Shown piece after piece: positions 6,659 to 9,802 of a stretch of 9,802 bases of DNA. The position numbers and the translations under genes are program-made. A model generated the notes under the pieces. It was not told the origin of the DNA. It saw only the letters and a list, made by a program, of their open reading frames with translations, and searched no databases. Numbering within the stretch: position 1 is the stretch's first letter; each line of letters begins with the position of its first letter. Source of the DNA: an uncultured Lachnospiraceae bacterium (lineage in GTDB: Bacteria; Bacillota; Clostridia; Lachnospirales; Lachnospiraceae); NCBI GenBank assembly GCA_937891165.1, contig CALAEX010000145.1, positions 1-9,802 on the forward strand, written 5' to 3'.

Positions 6659-7689
6659 TAGTTCTCACCTCCCTGTTTTTCAAACGCTTTAATTACTTTT
6701 ACGATATTTAAAGATGCTGGACATTTTTCTACACAACGACCACAGCCTACACAAGAGTACATTCCATCATTGTTTTCTGGGAAATATACAAGCTTATGCA
6801 TAAATCTCTGACGGAATCTCTGCATCTGACTGTTACGGTTATTACCATGAGCCATCATTGTAAAGTCAGAGTACATACAGGAATCCCAACAACGATAACG
6901 CTGTACGCCATTTCCTGTTGTATAGTCTTTAATGTCGTAACACTGGCAAGTTGGACATACGAAAGTACAAGTACCACAAGCCAAACATGGTTTATATAAA
7001 TCTTCCCAAACTTTGGAATTGAATTTTTCTGTTAATGCATCACCATTCCAGCCTTCTAAGGAAAGATTGGAATATGGAAGTTTTTCTACGATAGCACGAA
7101 TAGCAGTTTTTTCTTCTTCTACCTTTGCTTCGTCAGCGTCTACGAATAAGCTCTTTACTGTTTCAGTGAGTGTTTCACCCTTTTCAGTTAATGCTTTCCA
7201 ATATAATTCACCATCTACCATCCAAGTAGCAACGTCTGCTACTGGTTCTGCACAGTCAATACCGAATACTTTACAGAAACAAGTTTCTTCTGGTTCATGA
7301 CAAGCCATAGCAACAATAGTACCATGAGCACGTCTTGCTGCATAGAAAGTATCTACAGGCTCAGATAAAAATACTCTATCCAGTACTTCTACACCCTTAA
7401 CATCACAAGCTTTCATACCAAAAACTACAAAATTCTGGTTCTGTAATTCTTCTGGCTGAATCTTAATTTTCTTTCCGTCTTTTACACAAGTATATAAAGT
7501 TTCGCTCTGTGGGAAAAATGCATCTTTCGGAGATTTTACGCTCTTTAACGTATCTAAATCTACTACTGCATCTTCTGTCCATGCTGCGAAATTTACCTGT
7601 CCGCTAATATTCACAGGAAGATATAATTCCTGATTTCCTGCAATTAACTGGAATAATGCCGACAGATTTTCTTTTGCTATCTTATACAT
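6658..7689 (-). CDS. floxB: 4Fe-4S dicluster electron-transfer subunit (FloxB / sulfhydrogenase beta / AsrA-like)
   Basis: Predicted electron conduit between the NAD-binding FloxA subunit and the rest of the complex. From the ATG at 7689 it has 343 residues. The numbers below count from the in-frame GTG at 7692, so subtract one for the ATG form. The family signature KSPKDAFFPQSE (about 53-64) is followed by FGMKACDVKG. Ferredoxin-type cysteines lie at 236/239/242/246 with extra Cys249 and Cys251 (CPTCQC), and at 314/317/320/324. Cys268 and Cys272 (RCWDSCMYSDF) lie between them, as in the AsrA/HydB family. I prefer the ATG because AAAGGGG sits 8 nt from it and only 5 nt from the GTG. The next gene starts inside its stop codon. 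The downstream FloxA-like partner confirms the pairing; sulfite reduction is unlikely without AsrC. Confidence 0.87.
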   Translation of the reverse strand: MYKIAKENLSALFQLIAGNQELYLPVNISGQVNFAAWTEDAVVDLDTLKSVKSPKDAFFPQSETLYTCVKDGKKIKIQPEELQNQNFVVFGMKACDVKGVEVLDRVFLSEPVDTFYAARRAHGTIVAMACHEPEETCFCKVFGIDCAEPVADVATWMVDGELYWKALTEKGETLTETVKSLFVDADEAKVEEEKTAIRAIVEKLPYSNLSLEGWNGDALTEKFNSKVWEDLYKPCLACGTCTFVCPTCQCYDIKDYTTGNGVQRYRCWDSCMYSDFTMMAHGNNRNSQMQRFRQRFMHKLVYFPENNDGMYSCVGCGRCVEKCPASLNIVKVIKAFEKQGGEN

Positions 7690-7693
7690 CACA

Positions 7694-8668
7694 TTATCCC
7701 CTTTCTGCTACGATACTAGGTTCTGCATCATCAAATGTAAAGTTTGTCAAAGGTCCTTTTGTTTCAGCATCTGCACCTGCTTGGAATTCACCATATAATT
7801 CATTGATATCTTTAATGAACTTACGGTTAAACAAGTGAAGTGGAATACCTTGTGGACATACTCTGCTACATTCTCCACAGTCTGTACATCTACCTGCTAC
7901 ATGGAATGCACGGATAACATGGAACATCTTTTCTTCAAAAGAATCTACATTTGCCTTCTGTGCACTGTCAAACTTTGTACTATCAAATACACACTTACGA
8001 CAACTACAAGCTGGACATACGTTACGACAAGCATTACAACGAATACATTTGCTAAGTTCTTTCTGGAAAAATGCAAATTTTTCTTCTGGAGACATAGCTT
8101 CGATACGTTCTACTTCTGCAAAACGTTCTGCATCCTTTGTATCTTTAGATTCACCAATTAACTCATCATAAATCATATGTTCCTTGCCCTTACATACGTG
8201 ACATCTTTCTAACATAGCGTCTGCGTAAGCACAAGTTTTTTCACCATAAATAGTGCCAAATGTTAAAGTATCGCAAGCATCGCTCATTTCAGCTCCAGAT
8301 ACGGATTCAATACCCTTAATACCTGTTGCTTTTGCCTTTTCGATGTCTAATTTACCTTTACAACCAACACCAACAATATATGCTTTTTCACGGTCTACAC
8401 GATGTTCCTTAATTAACTGGTTAAAGCTATAGGAATCACATGGCTTTAAGCAAACCATTGTCTTACCTTCTAATTTAGAAGCTTCAATCATATATTTACT
8501 TAAGTTAGCACCACAAAAACCATTATATACAAAATCTTTTAATTCGTCTGCATTATTAAAGTAAGCTGGTTGTGGATTATATGGCAAGTCGCCGGCTTTC
8601 CAGCCAAGAACACGGACTACCGTTCCGTTTTCCAGCAATTCTTTTGCACGATTGATTAATTCTTGCAT
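7694..8668 (-). CDS. floxC: 4Fe-4S dicluster protein of the Flox module (FloxC-like)
   Basis: Predicted cytoplasmic iron-sulfur subunit passing electrons within the HdrA-Flox complex. It has 324 residues. The N-terminal half contains VCLKPCDSYSFNQLI (about 72-86) and GVGCKGK, resembling the beta-subunit fold of F420 hydrogenases and sulfhydrogenases. A CHVCKGKEH motif follows at about 156-164. The C-terminal half has two ferredoxin sites: Cys208/211/214/218, extended by CSCRKC (Cys221/223/226), and Cys261/264/267/271. The layout parallels the next gene (KACD against KPCD, CPTCQC against CPACSC), which suggests paralogy. The start at 8668 overlaps the mvhD-like gene by 13 nt and has a GGGGGA ribosome site 6 nt upstream. 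The family is certain at the level of a 4Fe-4S dicluster protein; the FloxC label rests on gene order. Confidence 0.83.
   Translation of the reverse strand: MQELINRAKELLENGTVVRVLGWKAGDLPYNPQPAYFNNADELKDFVYNGFCGANLSKYMIEASKLEGKTMVCLKPCDSYSFNQLIKEHRVDREKAYIVGVGCKGKLDIEKAKATGIKGIESVSGAEMSDACDTLTFGTIYGEKTCAYADAMLERCHVCKGKEHMIYDELIGESKDTKDAERFAEVERIEAMSPEEKFAFFQKELSKCIRCNACRNVCPACSCRKCVFDSTKFDSAQKANVDSFEEKMFHVIRAFHVAGRCTDCGECSRVCPQGIPLHLFNRKFIKDINELYGEFQAGADAETKGPLTNFTFDDAEPSIVAERG
7697..7704 (-). promoter_or_regulatory. ribosome binding site that decides the floxB start
   Basis: AAAGGGGA on the minus strand lies inside the end of floxC. Its last G is 8 nt from the ATG at 7689 and 5 nt from the in-frame GTG at 7692, so the ATG is the better-placed start. 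Either start adds or removes a single residue. Confidence 0.6.
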
Positions 8669-9099
8669 CTCAAATCCCCCAATCTCACATTTTCACCAAG
8701 AGAATGAATCTTTGCTACGAATTCGTTCATTGTCTGAGAGAATTTTACACCCTCAGCAGCAGATACCCATTCTACACGAGTACGACCATTTTCTACACCG
8801 ATATAATCAAGCATAGAGAATAACAGAGTCATACGTCTTCTTGCATAGTAGTTACCTGTACTGTAGTGACAGTCCCCTGGATGACAACCACAAAGAATTA
8901 CGCCGTCAGCACCTTTTTCAAATGCTCTTAAAATGAACATTGGGTTAACACGGCAAGAACAAGGAACACGAATAATCTTTACATCTGCAGGATATGCTAA
9001 ACGGCTACTACCTGCTAAGTCTGCGCCTGCATAACTACACCAGTTACAGCAGAACGCTACAATTTTCGGTCTGAATTCTTCTTTTGCTTCTATCGACAT
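8656..9099 (-). CDS. mvhD: MvhD/FlpD-family [2Fe-2S] electron-transfer protein (FloxD)
   Basis: A small adaptor that, in methanogen MvhAGD-HdrABC and bacterial Flox-Hdr complexes, hands electrons from the hydrogenase or NADH module to HdrA. The protein is 147 residues, a normal length for the family. It has the conserved FCCNWCSYAGADLAG (16-30), RVPCSCRV (44-51) and CGCHPGDCHYSTGNY (70-84). The cysteines at 17, 18, 21, 47, 70, 72 and 77 form the family set that includes the [2Fe-2S] ligands. Cys49 in CSCR stands where I recall Gly being usual. The ATG overlaps the hdrA stop by 10 nt, with a GGAGG ribosome site 10 nt upstream, so production is probably coupled to HdrA. Its position between hdrA and the Flox dicluster genes is the expected one. 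Confidence 0.93.
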   Translation of the reverse strand: MSIEAKEEFRPKIVAFCCNWCSYAGADLAGSSRLAYPADVKIIRVPCSCRVNPMFILRAFEKGADGVILCGCHPGDCHYSTGNYYARRRMTLLFSMLDYIGVENGRTRVEWVSAAEGVKFSQTMNEFVAKIHSLGENVRLGDLRCKN

Positions 9100-9802
9100 A
9101 TTGCATCTACCTCCGCTAGAATCTGTCTATTTGAGAATCCCTGTAAGTCCATAGAACCGGAAGGACAAGCTACGGTACAAGCACCACAACCCTGACAAAG
9201 TGCACTGTTTACAACAGCTACACGACGTGTTTCACGAATACCATGGTCATTGATAAGTTTTTCTTCATAGCTAATTGCTCCGTAAGGACATACATTTGCA
9301 CATGTAGAACATCCGTTACACATCAGTTCATCTGCTTTTGCAGTACATGGGTTTGTAAGCAATTTGTCTTTTGCTAACAAGCCGATTGCTTTTACAGCTG
9401 CTGCACCTGCCTGTGCTACAGTTTCCGGAATGTCTTTTGGTCCTTGGCAAACACCGGATAAGAATACACCTGCTGTTGGTGATTCTACAGGACGAAGTTT
9501 TGCATGTGCTTCTGTTAAGAAGTTGTTGGTATCAATACTTGCTGTAAGCATTGTAGCAATCTTTCTTACATCCGGATTTGGTTCAATCGCAGTTGCAAGA
9601 ACTACCATATCTGCTTCTTTTAAGATTTGTTTATTGTCGATAAGGTCAACACCCTGAACTAATAATTTTCCGTCCGGCTGTGGAATTACTTTTCCAACCT
9701 GACCTTTGATATAATTTACGCCATATTCTTCAACAGCTCTTCTATAGAATTCATCGAAGTTCTTACCCGGAGTACGAACATCAATGTAGAATACTGTAAC
9801 AT
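9090..9802 (-). CDS. hdrA: HdrA-type electron-bifurcating flavoprotein, C-terminal part (5' end cut by window)
   Basis: HdrA carries the bifurcating FAD in heterodisulfide-reductase-type complexes. The last 236 residues are visible, reading in frame from position 9800; the N-terminal 4Fe-4S region and most of the FAD domain lie outside. The visible part begins in the thioredoxin-reductase-like domain with YIDVRTPGKNFDEFYRRA. It continues with LATAIEP (68-74) and FLTEAHAKLRPVESPTAGVF (94-113), then GVCQGPKDIPETVAQAGAAA (116-135). Two C-terminal ferredoxin sites have Cys161/164/167/171 and Cys202/205/208/212, and the end shows the HdrA-typical GFSNRQILAEVDAI. The stop overlaps the mvhD-like gene by 10 nt. 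An ATG at 9608 is internal to this conserved fold and is not the start. HdrB or HdrC could lie upstream beyond 9802. Confidence 0.93.
   Translation of the reverse strand, partial: VTVFYIDVRTPGKNFDEFYRRAVEEYGVNYIKGQVGKVIPQPDGKLLVQGVDLIDNKQILKEADMVVLATAIEPNPDVRKIATMLTASIDTNNFLTEAHAKLRPVESPTAGVFLSGVCQGPKDIPETVAQAGAAAVKAIGLLAKDKLLTNPCTAKADELMCNGCSTCANVCPYGAISYEEKLINDHGIRETRRVAVVNSALCQGCGACTVACPSGSMDLQGFSNRQILAEVDAICR

Noticed and set aside
5801..7689. Anaerobic sulfite reductase (AsrAB) or sulfhydrogenase beta/gamma
   Set aside because: The subunits are related, but there is no siroheme AsrC and no NiFe hydrogenase subunit in the window, and the MvhD and HdrA neighbours fit Flox.
7013..8161. Several plus-strand open frames over floxB and floxC
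   Set aside because: Antisense shadows of well-supported genes, with no motifs or ribosome sites.
9090..9608. A short stand-alone ferredoxin gene starting at the ATG at 9608
   Set aside because: The frame stays open to the window edge and the upstream residues match the HdrA thioredoxin-reductase-like domain, so this ATG is internal.

Overview
The window reads as an AT-rich chromosomal segment of an anaerobic Gram-positive bacterium, most likely a Lachnospiraceae-type Clostridium relative. This is inferred from base composition, codon use, strong AGGAGG-like ribosome sites and gene content; no rRNA or other taxonomic marker is present. All eleven genes lie on the minus strand, so transcription runs from position 9802 toward 1. 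Both end genes are cut by the window edge.

Region 9802-5801 is a tightly packed electron-transfer module: the C-terminal part of an HdrA-type bifurcating flavoprotein, a MvhD/FlpD [2Fe-2S] protein, two related 4Fe-4S dicluster proteins (FloxC-like and FloxB/AsrA-like) and a FAD/NAD-binding [2Fe-2S] reductase (FloxA-like). These genes overlap or nearly touch. Region 5773-3464 adds a soluble fumarate-reductase pair: a [2Fe-2S] plus 2x[4Fe-4S] iron-sulfur subunit and a 540-residue flavoprotein. No membrane anchor subunit is present, and no HdrB or HdrC lies in the window.

Region 3428-2274 encodes a compact AspT/YidE-YbjL-type exchanger, followed by a strong hairpin at 2214-2260. Then come the alpha and beta subunits of a class I (iron-sulfur) fumarate hydratase (2131-683) and a PlsC-type acyltransferase (679-1, partial), which is probably functionally unrelated.

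Taken together, the cluster looks like a malate-to-fumarate-to-succinate branch with its own transporter. The fumarate reductase sits directly behind an HdrA-Flox module, where HdrBC would be expected. The main hypothesis is a soluble, NADH-dependent, HdrA-type electron-bifurcating fumarate reductase that couples fumarate reduction to ferredoxin reduction. This is inference from gene order and cofactor motifs, not a demonstrated activity. No RNA genes, mobile elements, CRISPR arrays or large repeats were seen, and no stretch over 300 bases lacks a gene.
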